24,454 nt of DNA from a virus, in the IMG/VR virus record IMGVR_UViG_3300043640_000327, positions 1-24,454 of that record; one strand, written 5' to 3'. Under the pieces are notes generated by a model that had not been told where the DNA came from, ran no database searches, and worked only from the letters and a program-made list of their open reading frames with translations. Shown piece by piece: positions 8,766 through 15,162 of the stretch. A program made the translations under genes and the position numbers. How positions within the stretch are numbered: position 1 is the stretch's first letter; each line of letters begins with the position of its first letter.

Positions 8766-9175
8766 CCACGGTGGTCCGCGACCTCGGTAGCTGGGTGATC
8801 GTCCTGTGTGCTGTACTGTCCCTGACATTTGTCGTTACGTACCATTTCAGCGCGCTCTGGTGGAAGAGCGAAATCGGCAAGCACCTGATGGCGATCGCGG
8901 CGTCAGAATTTCTGATTTTGGCCACGCAATCGGTGCGGGTGATCACGGGAGTACAAAGTGAATGCTTTGAACTATTCCGGCTGTTCATATTTCTCAGCTT
9001 CCCGGTGGTGCTCACCTGGCGCCTGGTGATCCTGTGGAAGCTGCAGGTCAAACCGAAGCGAGAAGAGGGACACGGATGGAGAAGGACCCGCAGTTCGTCC
9101 CGGTCGACCCGGATGAGCCGATACCTACGGCGCCGTCTGGACAAGGAGCCACGGACGCCGGACTCGGCGGAATAG
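8762..9175 (+). CDS. Three-helix membrane protein, holin-like
   Basis: 137 residues. ATG 8762 overlaps the previous stop. Three hydrophobic helices are visible at about residues 11-29, 41-62 and 71-93 (LFRLFIFLSFPVVLTWRLVI), followed by a very basic tail rich in Arg and Ser. Small multi-helix proteins directly before the endolysin are common in actinophages and are candidate holins or regulators of lysis. Which of the membrane proteins in this block is the real holin cannot be decided from sequence. The last 100 bases overlap the start of the CHAP gene in another frame, so the Arg-rich tail is a by-product of, or constrained by, dual coding. Confidence 0.7.
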   Translation: MTTVVRDLGSWVIVLCAVLSLTFVVTYHFSALWWKSEIGKHLMAIAASEFLILATQSVRVITGVQSECFELFRLFIFLSFPVVLTWRLVILWKLQVKPKREEGHGWRRTRSSSRSTRMSRYLRRRLDKEPRTPDSAE

Positions 9176-9711
9176 ACGTCACCGACCAGTATTTCGGGCC
9201 GGACGCTCCCGCATTGACGGTCGCTGGTTTCCTGCCGCTGTCCTGGTCGGCAGCGCATGCCCGTATGTTGTCGTATCTGGGGTCCCGGCCGCCCGGCTGG
9301 CTACGAGAGAATGTCAACGATTTCACCCAGCGGTTCTACGGCAATAACACCAAGGCCGCCTGGTGCCTGATCTTCGTCTGGTGCATCCTTAACGACTTCT
9401 TCAAGACGACCTGGAAACTGGCGTTCGTTCCCTGGCTGTACAAGATCCCGGGAAAGAAGTCGGGCCACTCCGGCATCAAAGTCGGCGCCATCTGCGCCAT
9501 TGCCGAATACAGTCACGTCGGTTTCTGTGTTGCCGACCACGGCGACTACTTCGACCTGTGCTCGGGCAACTCGTCCAAGGGCGCCAGCCAGGACGCCATC
9601 ACGGTCAAGCGCTACCCCAAGTCGATCATCAGCGGTTACGTGAACGTCGACTACACGGCCGTGGTTCCGGCCACCGCTCCGACCGACGCCTGGTTCGCCG
9701 GAGCGCGTTGA
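9076..9711 (+). CDS. CHAP-domain endolysin (amidase/endopeptidase)
   Basis: 211 residues. I place the start at ATG 9076 because AGAGGGA lies at the proper distance upstream; an in-frame ATG also exists at about 9265. Residues 75-185 fit a CHAP domain, which cleaves peptidoglycan amide bonds with a Cys-His pair: Cys97 in TKAAWCLIFVWC, His147 in YSHVGFCV, and Asn165 in CSGNSS as a polar third residue. The first 50 residues are acidic and Pro-rich, without a signal peptide, so export would need a holin. No separate cell-wall-binding domain is visible. The stop overlaps the GH25 gene's ATG (TTGATG), so two cell-wall enzymes of different specificity are made together. Confidence 0.83.
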   Translation: MEKDPQFVPVDPDEPIPTAPSGQGATDAGLGGIDVTDQYFGPDAPALTVAGFLPLSWSAAHARMLSYLGSRPPGWLRENVNDFTQRFYGNNTKAAWCLIFVWCILNDFFKTTWKLAFVPWLYKIPGKKSGHSGIKVGAICAIAEYSHVGFCVADHGDYFDLCSGNSSKGASQDAITVKRYPKSIISGYVNVDYTAVVPATAPTDAWFAGAR

Positions 9712-10472
9712 TGCTGCGAATCATCGACGTATCGGCGTTTCAGCCCAAGAACTGGAAGCCCCCAGCCGGTACCAACGGGGTGTTCGTAAAAGCCACCGAG
9801 GGTGCTCACTGGACCTCGGACTCGTACACCACTCAGATGGACAACGCGCGAAAGGCGACCCAGTTCCAGGGCGCATACCATTTCTCCCGGCCGGAAGAAT
9901 CGACGGCCAAATTCCAGGTGGACCGGTTCCTGTCGGTGTCCAGGCCCAGGGCCAAGACGGATATCATCTGGAATGATTTGGAAGCGTCCAAACTCACCCA
10001 GAAGCTTACCAACGCCTGGGCCAAGGAGTTCGCCCAGCGAGTCCGGGAGAAGTTCCCGGAGAACCCGCTGGGTCTTTATATGGGCGGCGGTTACGCCACC
10101 AACGGCACGGGCGAGGGACTGTCCGATTTTTACGACCTGTGGTGGTATCCGCAGTATCCCAGCGTTTATCAGCTGACGGCGGAGAGCGAAGATTTCTGGC
10201 GGCTGATGAACCGGTCGCACTACACGCCGGATCGGCTCGCGCTGTCCACTGCCTCGTCTGTCTGGCCAAGTACGTTCAACCCCTGGCTGCCCGGTGGAGC
10301 CAAGGACAACACGGGCTGGGAGGATGGGCCGGACGTCTGGCAGTTTACCGACCACCACTTGCCGGACCGGGTGGACGCCTCGATCTCTCCGCTGACAGTG
10401 GAGCAAATACTGCGCGGGCACGGTCCCGCGCCGATGAAGGAGGACACGTGGTTCCTGGGAACTTCAACCTGA
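9711..10472 (+). CDS. GH25-family lysozyme (N-acetylmuramidase)
   Basis: 253 residues; ATG 9711 overlaps the CHAP stop and GGAG lies eight bases upstream. The sequence follows glycoside hydrolase family 25 from end to end: IIDVSAFQ with Asp6, GVFVKATEGAHW, GAYHFSRP, the catalytic WNDLEAS with Asp89 and Glu91, LWWYPQYP, and VWQFTDHH near the end, then VDASI. Enzymes of this family cut the glycan between N-acetylmuramic acid and N-acetylglucosamine. The length is that of a catalytic domain alone, and there is no signal peptide or wall-binding repeat. With the neighbouring CHAP enzyme it probably forms a two-protein endolysin system, attacking glycan and peptide separately. The next gene starts inside its end. 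Confidence 0.9.
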   Translation: MLRIIDVSAFQPKNWKPPAGTNGVFVKATEGAHWTSDSYTTQMDNARKATQFQGAYHFSRPEESTAKFQVDRFLSVSRPRAKTDIIWNDLEASKLTQKLTNAWAKEFAQRVREKFPENPLGLYMGGGYATNGTGEGLSDFYDLWWYPQYPSVYQLTAESEDFWRLMNRSHYTPDRLALSTASSVWPSTFNPWLPGGAKDNTGWEDGPDVWQFTDHHLPDRVDASISPLTVEQILRGHGPAPMKEDTWFLGTST

Positions 10473-10807
10473 AGCCGGGCGAGAAGCACCCGATGGGGTT
10501 TCCCGCCGGGTCGTTCAAGGGCCTGATCCTGTGGGCCGACACCAGTCTGGCGATCGCTCCCGACACGGACACCGGTTTCCCCGGCGTCTTGGCGGGTGGC
10601 CCGCAGAAGCTGCGGATCGCCGTCCTGGACGCCACCGGCAAGGTCATCGAGACACTCCACAAGGTCGTCGGTCGCGCGTCCAACGACACCACGGTGCCGG
10701 ATTGGCCCGCGCTCAAGATCGCGTTCAAGGACGCGGCCAAGACGTCCCTGATCAACATCACCCGCGAGGACGCCGGAACCGAGACCATCGCGTTCTGCCT
10801 TTACTAA
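10448..10807 (+). CDS. Hypothetical protein of the lysis region
   Basis: 119 residues from GTG 10448, set by AAGGAGG at 10437-10443 and overlapping the GH25 end by 25 bases. The open frame continues upstream but in the shadow of the lysozyme gene. It starts VPGNFNLKPGEKHPMGFPA and looks like a small beta sandwich with alternating hydrophobic residues (KLRIAVLDATGKVIETLHKV) and a closing strand (TETIAFCLY). There is no membrane helix or recognised motif. The fold could suit a wall-binding or virion-decorating protein, but nothing in the sequence proves that. The next gene's ribosome site overlaps its stop codon. Confidence 0.75.
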   Translation: MVPGNFNLKPGEKHPMGFPAGSFKGLILWADTSLAIAPDTDTGFPGVLAGGPQKLRIAVLDATGKVIETLHKVVGRASNDTTVPDWPALKIAFKDAAKTSLINITREDAGTETIAFCLY

Positions 10808-10816
10808 GGAGGACTG

Positions 10817-11638
10817 TTGCCCGACCAGGACATCCAGTTCAGACCCGGCCGAAAAAATCCGCACCCGGATACGCCACAATTCCCCCGGTTGCGAATGCAT
10901 GGTTTCCTCAAGCCTGCCGAGCTGCCAGCGGTTCCGCCGATCGTCGACTGGGTCTCGCTGATCGAGAACTGGCCGATGTTCGCCAACGACGCGTGGGGCG
11001 ACTGTGTATTCGCCATGATCGGCCACTCGATCCAGGCGGCCACCCGCTATGGTCAGGGCGCCACCGTCACGCTCACCGACGGCCAGATTCTGGATGCCTA
11101 CTCGGCCGTTACCGGGTTCGACATCAACGCGGGACCGCCTGGGTCCAACCCGACCGATAACGGCACGGTCATCCAGGACGCGTTGAACTATTGGCGCAAG
11201 GAGGGAATCGGCGACCACAAGATCCTGGCGTTCGGCCAGCTGGACCACGAGAATCCGGCCGAGGTCATGTCGGCTCTGCACCTGTTCGGGCACATTCAGC
11301 TCGGGATCAACTTCCCGGCCAGCGCGATGAGCCAGTTCAACGCAGGCCAGCCGTGGGACGTGGTGCAGGGTGCCCGGGTCGAAGGCGGCCACGCCATCAA
11401 CCTGGGTTTCACCCGGAACGACCGAGGCGAGTACGAATGGAAGCCGGTCAGCTGGGCCGAGCTGCTGGACATGACCCAGGAGTTCTACCTGGAATATGTC
11501 GAGGAAGCCTGGGTGGTCATCACTCCTGAATGGCTCGACACCGTGGGGAACTTTCCGGAAGGAATCGACACGGCAGCGTTGGGTGGCGCGTTTACCGAAC
11601 TTACCGGAGAACCGTCCCCGTTTCCCGTCGCTGCCTGA
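10817..11638 (+). CDS. Papain-like cysteine peptidase homologue
   Basis: 273 residues from TTG 10817, supported by a strong AAGGAGG at 10806-10812. Cys63 in ANDAWGDCVFA and His192 in RVEGGHAINLGF are placed like the catalytic pair of papain-fold peptidases, and AYSAVTGFDINAG and SQFNAGQPWDVV are conserved-looking blocks I recognise from actinophage proteins of this type. The usual third residue (Asn or Asp before Trp) is not obvious; the region reads KPVSWAELLDMTQEF, so activity is uncertain. Such genes often sit among tail or lysis genes in actinophages with no proven role; processing of a virion protein or of cell wall peptide are both possible. There is no signal peptide. Confidence 0.7.
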   Translation: MPDQDIQFRPGRKNPHPDTPQFPRLRMHGFLKPAELPAVPPIVDWVSLIENWPMFANDAWGDCVFAMIGHSIQAATRYGQGATVTLTDGQILDAYSAVTGFDINAGPPGSNPTDNGTVIQDALNYWRKEGIGDHKILAFGQLDHENPAEVMSALHLFGHIQLGINFPASAMSQFNAGQPWDVVQGARVEGGHAINLGFTRNDRGEYEWKPVSWAELLDMTQEFYLEYVEEAWVVITPEWLDTVGNFPEGIDTAALGGAFTELTGEPSPFPVAA

Positions 11639-11765
11639 TCCCGGTCACCCGGACTACGACCCGCTACACAAGCTGAGGGAACTATTCCGACAGATCGAAG
11701 AGTTTTTCCACTGCAAACGAAACGGAGTCCTCCCCCCGGAGGATCCCGGCAAGGGGAGAGAATGA
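11583..11765 (+). CDS. Short ORF upstream of holin-like gene (uncertain)
   Basis: About 60 residues if it starts at GTG 11583; an ATG at 11496 in the same frame would add 29 residues over the end of the peptidase gene. Neither start has a convincing ribosome site. The part beyond the peptidase gene reads LPDPGHPDYDPLHKLRELF, then a helix (RQIEEFFHC) and a Pro-rich end. It is kept because its TGA overlaps the next ATG as ATGA, the same coupling seen across the window, and because it fills an otherwise empty 120 bases. The function is unknown. Confidence 0.45.
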   Translation: MARLPNLPENRPRFPSLPDPGHPDYDPLHKLRELFRQIEEFFHCKRNGVLPPEDPGKGRE

Positions 11766-11998
11766 GTGCACCAGTCAGTCCGAAGGTCACTGCGGCATCG
11801 CTTACGGCCACAGTCACGCTCCTGGTCGTGACGTTCATCCTGAACCAGGCCCCGATCCTGGTCGGCCACAGCGACCTGATCGCCATGGTGGTGACTGCCG
11901 CCATCACGGGAGCAGCGGCGTGGGTCGCCGGATATCTGCGCAAGGCGGTCGTCTGGGCCGAGCTGTACATCCGGGACCACAAGCGCCAGATCGTCTGA
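11762..11998 (+). CDS. Two-helix holin-like membrane protein
   Basis: 78 residues; ATG 11762 follows GGGGAGAGA. Two hydrophobic helices at about 11-28 (AASLTATVTLLVVTFILN) and 38-58 (DLIAMVVTAAITGAAAWVAG) are joined by a short loop, with a short N-terminus and a basic C-terminal tail (RDHKRQIV). This is the layout of class II holins, which make the membrane holes that release endolysins. It is the last gene of the rightward late unit and is followed by a long stem-loop. I regard it as the best topological match to a holin in the window, though it lies 2 kb from the endolysins and two other membrane proteins compete for the role. Confidence 0.72.
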   Translation: MSAPVSPKVTAASLTATVTLLVVTFILNQAPILVGHSDLIAMVVTAAITGAAAWVAGYLRKAVVWAELYIRDHKRQIV

Positions 11999-12005
11999 AC
12001 ATATG

Positions 12006-12063
12006 GATCGGCCCCCATCCCGGAACCGCGAGGGGAAGTTCACTACCGGGAGGGGGGCCGATC
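12006..12063. terminator. Long stem-loop between convergent units
   Basis: Arms 12006-12023 (GATCGGCCCCCATCCCGG) and 12046-12063 (CCGGGAGGGGGGCCGATC) pair over 18 positions with one A/G mismatch, around a 22-base loop. It lies between the last rightward late gene (stop 11998) and the last leftward gene (stop 12069), so it is placed to end transcription from both sides. There is no clear T-run on either side, so it may act as a factor-dependent or strong-stem terminator of the type common in actinobacteria. The loop contains CCGCGAGGGG, which recurs in another stem-loop at 16683-16724. Confidence 0.75.
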
Positions 12064-12068
12064 GGCGT

Positions 12069-12278
12069 CTAGCCTATCATGTACTCCGACAGCATCTTTT
12101 CCTCAGCTGTCACGCGAGCAGTCATTGTCCTGCGGGCCGCCAGTTTCTCCAGTACCCAGAACACGGCGTCGGCAAACAGCAACTGAACTCGGAAGAATAC
12201 CTCGATCAGAATGAACCCGGCCAGGACGAGCAGGACCACATCGCTGGCCGGATCGCCGGTAAGCCCCATCGTGTTCAC
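12069..12278 (-). CDS. Small membrane protein, last gene of the leftward unit
   Basis: 69 residues from GTG 12278, which overlaps the stop of the preceding gene (GTGA); an ATG nine bases inside is the alternative, and the longer upstream extension of the frame would cover the previous gene. A hydrophobic helix at about 12-28 (SDVVLLVLAGFILIEVF) is followed by a second amphipathic one at 31-45 and a charged end. The function is not recognisable. It is the last gene of the leftward unit and ends six bases from the convergent stem-loop. Confidence 0.65.
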   Translation of the reverse strand: MNTMGLTGDPASDVVLLVLAGFILIEVFFRVQLLFADAVFWVLEKLAARRTMTARVTAEEKMLSEYMIG

Positions 12279-12391
12279 GGGTGCGGATCTCCATCGCAGT
12301 AGCAGTCCGGCAGGGTACAGACCGAGTCGGGGTCCATGCCGAGCCATTCCACGATCCGCAGGGCGGCCAATGCCTCATGCGCTTCCCCCAT
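12275..12391 (-). CDS. 38-residue acidic microprotein
   Basis: A short frame from ATG 12391, inside the end of the preceding gene, to TGA 12275-12277. It reads MGEAHEALAALRIVEWLGMD followed by a Cys/Asp-rich end with Cys-Thr-Leu-Pro-Asp-Cys-Tyr-Cys. It is the only frame that fills the 100 bases between its neighbours with sensible composition: an amphipathic helix and then an acidic, Cys-containing tail. Both ends overlap neighbouring genes, as elsewhere in this unit. The alternative frame here is Arg/Trp/Pro-rich and looks like a shadow. The three cysteines near the end could bind a metal, but this is a guess. Confidence 0.55.
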   Translation of the reverse strand: MGEAHEALAALRIVEWLGMDPDSVCTLPDCYCDGDPHP

Positions 12392-12659
12392 GGCCGTACA
12401 CCTCATCCCAGTCGATCGTCGCGGCGCAGGTCTTCACCGCTTGGCAGAATTCCCAGCTGGTCTCGTAGAGGATCTCCCCGGTTTCGGGGTCGCGGCCTTT
12501 GGCGATGGCCGAATTGCCTGTGCAGGAGTGGCACGGCTTTACCGGCGGGTTCGGAAAGTCGTACAGGTCGGATTGCTTCCAGTTCCCCATGAAGGGGAAC
12601 AGCCCGTACCCGACCAGCCGGACGAGTGCCCGCCGGAACGATTTCTTTAGTGAAGGCAT
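12375..12659 (-). CDS. Hypothetical small Cys-containing protein
   Basis: 94 residues from ATG 12659; the frame is open further upstream but that part is a shadow of the next gene. The N-terminus is basic (MPSLKKSFRRALVRLVGYG), and the rest holds two Cys pairs, Cys43-His-Ser-Cys46 and Cys72/Cys78, which could bind one zinc ion. It overlaps the preceding gene's stop by 13 bases and contains the start of the 38-residue gene near its end. I do not recognise the family. Confidence 0.65.
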   Translation of the reverse strand: MPSLKKSFRRALVRLVGYGLFPFMGNWKQSDLYDFPNPPVKPCHSCTGNSAIAKGRDPETGEILYETSWEFCQAVKTCAATIDWDEVYGHGGSA

Positions 12660-12901
12660 GACACCTCGTTTATAAGCTCCCCGCTGCACGGGTAGCACAG
12701 ATCCAGCCAGCGGGATCGAGGCTGGTCGTAGTACGAAATGTGCGATTCGGTGCCGCACCCGGCCACGCAGTTGAAACCGATAGTGCTGCGGACCTCGATC
12801 GCTCCGGCGATGGCCCACGGTGTCATCATGGGCGGCCCAGCGGCGAATAGCTCCGGCTCGTGTTCGAACTGGATCAGCAGCTCCTGGATGGGGGTGGCCA
12901 T
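12647..12901 (-). CDS. Hypothetical zinc-ribbon-like protein
   Basis: 84 residues from ATG 12901, which overlaps the stop of the previous gene (ATGA). It begins MATPIQELLIQFEHEPELFA. The second half has Cys45-x3-Cys49 and Cys69-x2-Cys72 separated by about 20 residues (FNCVAGCGTESH and LDLCYPCSGEL), a spacing that suits a small zinc ribbon. The substrate and role are unknown. It is one of at least four small proteins in this leftward unit with paired cysteines. Confidence 0.68.
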   Translation of the reverse strand: MATPIQELLIQFEHEPELFAAGPPMMTPWAIAGAIEVRSTIGFNCVAGCGTESHISYYDQPRSRWLDLCYPCSGELINEVSCLH

Positions 12902-13140
12902 CACGCGTCCAGACTGACGCCAGCGTGGGCGTAGAAATACCCGCACCAGAAGTGGGCGAAACATTTCTGCTCTGCACTCAGGCGGTCACTGTCGTAAATA
13001 TCCTGCTGGGCCCTGGCCATCGCGTCAGCGTCGCCCGGATCGACCTTGATGATCTCTTCCTGGGTATGCCGGTCGAACACGGTGACGACCCCGCTATCTT
13101 GCTGGACCAGCCAGCGTCCGTCCGGCGGTAGCTGTGCCAT
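12901..13140 (-). CDS. Hypothetical protein
   Basis: 79 residues from ATG 13140. The frame runs on upstream but that part is Arg/Ser/Thr-rich and shadows the nuclease gene. The sequence starts MAQLPPDGRWLVQQDSGVV, continues TVFDRHTQEEIIKVDP, has an acidic helix (ADAMARAQQDIYDSDRLSA) and ends in an aromatic stretch with two cysteines (QKCFAHFWCGYFYAH). There is no membrane helix or named motif. It follows the nuclease gene by two bases and overlaps the next gene by one base, so it is probably co-translated with both. Confidence 0.68.
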   Translation of the reverse strand: MAQLPPDGRWLVQQDSGVVTVFDRHTQEEIIKVDPGDADAMARAQQDIYDSDRLSAEQKCFAHFWCGYFYAHAGVSLDA

Positions 13141-13141
13141 A

Positions 13142-14152
13142 TCAGTGCCTTTCGAAGTTCTGCCGGAAGCCGACGTCGTACAGGAACGGGCGCATCTCGA
13201 TGCCCTTGCGACCGGCCAGGCACTGCTCGGTGTAGTCGCATTTCCATCGGCAGGTGTCGGTATCGGTGTGGCGGGGTGGCTCGATGTTCTGCAGCGATTT
13301 GCCCTGGTTGGCCGCACGCTTCCGAGCTCGCTCGATGTCGGCTTGCTCGGCGTACCTGCTGCGAGCGGTCTGGTAAGCCTCCCGGGCGATGCTGTCCAGC
13401 TCGATGTCGGTTTTGGCCATCAGGGTGCGCTGGAACCGCTCTTCCAGCGTCTGGGTCTTTGGCTTGGCACCGGCTTTCTCCCCGGCGGCCTTTTTCAGCG
13501 ACCAGGTATCGACCTTCTCGGGGAAATCACCCAGGTTGCGGGTGGTGCGGGCCGCACTGTGAATCTGGCCGAACACCTTCCTGCCCATCGAGCGCAACCC
13601 CCAGGTATACAGGCCGAACTGGTCGTCCAGATCCAGCTCTTTCTTGCCCGGCAGGTTCTTGCCCGATTTGTGGTCCACGACCCAGATCTGGGCCTTGCGC
13701 CGGGTGATGTCCGCGACGATCAGGTCGATCTTTATCTTGAGTTCGAACTGGCTGGCACGGCCGGACGCGGTCGGCAGCCGACAGACCGCGTTGTGTTCCA
13801 CCGCCAGGATCTTCCAGCCCTCGTCGGCGCCGTACAATTCGACGTGACCCTGGTACATCCACCAGATCAGATCGGCCAGGTCCTCGTCGACATCTTCCAA
13901 GAACCGCTCGACTCGACCGGCGGCAGTGCCCAGCGTGCCAGTGACACCGTTACCGATGGTGAACCCGCCGGACTGCTGGAACTCCCGGATCGTGTTGTAG
14001 TGGATTTCGAGGACGGCGTGCCACAACGTGCCCTTGGTGAGCGGGCTGTCGCGGGCAGGTTCTTTGGACCACCGCTCGACGTACGCCAGCTCGTGTTTTA
14101 GCGGGCATTGCCGGGCGGTGGTCAGCTCCGAGAAACTGACAGTCTTGATCAT
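13142..14152 (-). CDS. Cas4/RecB-like PD-(D/E)XK nuclease with probable Fe-S cluster
   Basis: 336 residues from ATG 14152 (MIKTVSFSELTTARQCP). It has the order of motifs of the Cas4/AddB-type PD-(D/E)XK family: FSELTTARQCPLKHELAYV with Cys16; GTLWHAVLEIHY with His45; KIDLIVADI with Asp143; IWVVDHKSGK with Asp160 and Lys162 as the core; a Gln motif near 178; and a C-terminal CRWKCDYTEQC with Cys301, 305 and 311. Cys16 plus those three fit the ligands of a 4Fe-4S cluster. Such proteins are DNA exonucleases that make single-stranded ends. In actinophages they usually sit with a Sak4-like ATPase and SSB; both are present in this window but in the opposite, rightward unit 7 kb away. A recombination or replication role is therefore likely, though a different expression time is implied. 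Confidence 0.85.
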   Translation of the reverse strand: MIKTVSFSELTTARQCPLKHELAYVERWSKEPARDSPLTKGTLWHAVLEIHYNTIREFQQSGGFTIGNGVTGTLGTAAGRVERFLEDVDEDLADLIWWMYQGHVELYGADEGWKILAVEHNAVCRLPTASGRASQFELKIKIDLIVADITRRKAQIWVVDHKSGKNLPGKKELDLDDQFGLYTWGLRSMGRKVFGQIHSAARTTRNLGDFPEKVDTWSLKKAAGEKAGAKPKTQTLEERFQRTLMAKTDIELDSIAREAYQTARSRYAEQADIERARKRAANQGKSLQNIEPPRHTDTDTCRWKCDYTEQCLAGRKGIEMRPFLYDVGFRQNFERH

Positions 14153-14367
14153 CGTTCCCACCTGAATCCCCTGCCCCCGCATGGAGGGCAGGGCCATTGG
14201 TTGGCCTCTACGAATGGTTCCAGAACTGGCGTGCCATCGGCCCGTAGCGCGCCCATCCCTTTGCATTTGCGGCATTCACGGACGCCCGGTTTGGGAGTGT
14301 TCAGCCCCCAGGTCACCACGCCCTGGCAGCCGTTTCGGACCCAGGCTCTAAAACCCATTCTGCCCAT
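14149..14367 (-). CDS. Small protein with two DnaJ-type zinc motifs
   Basis: 72 residues from ATG 14367; a second in-frame ATG at 14358 is an alternative and neither has a decisive ribosome site. It contains two copies of the CxxCxGxG-type motif known from the zinc domain of DnaJ: CRKCKGMG and CPPCGGRGF, spaced by about 25 residues, with a basic, aromatic N-terminus. Two such motifs can hold one zinc ion. It has no J domain, so it is not a DnaJ; it may bind protein or nucleic acid. It overlaps the membrane protein gene upstream by 20 bases and the nuclease gene downstream by four. Confidence 0.68.
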   Translation of the reverse strand: MGRMGFRAWVRNGCQGVVTWGLNTPKPGVRECRKCKGMGALRADGTPVLEPFVEANQWPCPPCGGRGFRWER

Positions 14368-14782
14368 CCCGGAAGTGGGAGATCAACGCGTTGTAATAAC
14401 TCACCGCCATTTGTTCCGACGCGGTCTCGGACCAGCCAGCGGCCAGCAGTGTCGAGCGCTGTCCGGCGGCAGACTCGGTAATGGGCGCGACGATCTCGGC
14501 CATTTGCATGGTGGCCTTGGCCACCTTGTCCTGGATCTCGGCCACCGATTCGGAATCGAGCGGCTCGGGCGGCCCGTCCTCGTCCAGGTGCCGACCGGCC
14601 AGTTTCTGCTGAGCATCGCGGTTCTCGAACCGGACGACCATCAGCGCCATGATGGTGACGCCCCAGAAAAAATCGGTCCAGTTCCGATCGGTGAAATAGA
14701 CAAAAGCGGCCGTGGCCAGCAGGAGAATCTGAGACAGGGCGAACATCAGGGCGCGCAGTCCCAGTTTGGTCTCAGGGCTCAT
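14348..14782 (-). CDS. Two-helix membrane protein of unknown function
   Basis: 144 residues; ATG 14782 overlaps the previous stop (ATGA). Two membrane helices at about 11-30 (ALMFALSQILLLATAAFVYF) and 36-51 form a hairpin with both ends probably in the cytoplasm. An acidic, Pro-containing linker follows (HLDEDGPPEPLDSESV) and then a helical domain (IQDKVAKATMQMAEIVAPI) that could oligomerise. No known family is recognised. It is larger than the holin-like proteins of the late unit and is expressed leftward, so a role at the host membrane during infection rather than in lysis is possible, but this is only inference. Confidence 0.7.
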   Translation of the reverse strand: MSPETKLGLRALMFALSQILLLATAAFVYFTDRNWTDFFWGVTIMALMVVRFENRDAQQKLAGRHLDEDGPPEPLDSESVAEIQDKVAKATMQMAEIVAPITESAAGQRSTLLAAGWSETASEQMAVSYYNALISHFRDGQNGF

Positions 14783-15162
14783 CGCGTGACTCCAACTCTC
14801 CAGATGAACGTGTTGAGAACTGTTTCGGCCGAGTCCTTGGCCTGGGCCTCGGTATCAGCGTACACCGGTTTACCGTCGCATCCAGGCAACCGGGCGTACA
14901 GCACCCAGCGTCCGTCTGGGGTGGTCTTTTTGGCCAGCACGAAAATGTCGATTCCGTCGACCGAGCCAAGCTGGGTCTCGTTTGGAGCGGGAGACCAGCC
15001 GATCCGGCCCTTGATCGGGATTTCGGCGTCGGTACGAACCACCGTGCCCTCGCGACGCAGGAGACAGGCCAGCTTCTTGGCACGGGTAGTAGAAAACTCA
15101 CCGATCCGTTGCCACCTGCCCTCGTTCAGGGCCTCGACGATGACCGGTCTACGCGGTGGCAT
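14779..15162 (-). CDS. Hypothetical protein
   Basis: 127 residues from ATG 15162, chosen over an in-frame ATG at 15186 because GGGGAGGG lies eight bases upstream of the former. It begins MPPRRPVIVEALNEGRWQRI. The sequence is a mixed alpha/beta domain with repeated short strands (DGIDIFVLAKKTTPDGRWVL), and a Cys in RLPGCDGKPVYAD. The end is helical (QAKDSAETVLNTFIWRVGV). No membrane helix or catalytic motif is visible. It overlaps the DUF488 gene by 14 bases and the following membrane protein gene by four. Confidence 0.68.
   Translation of the reverse strand: MPPRRPVIVEALNEGRWQRIGEFSTTRAKKLACLLRREGTVVRTDAEIPIKGRIGWSPAPNETQLGSVDGIDIFVLAKKTTPDGRWVLYARLPGCDGKPVYADTEAQAKDSAETVLNTFIWRVGVTR

Noticed and set aside
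13046-14101. 351-codon plus-strand open frame opposite the nuclease gene
   Set aside because: The minus strand encodes a complete PD-(D/E)XK motif set and C-terminal cysteines here, so this is its shadow.
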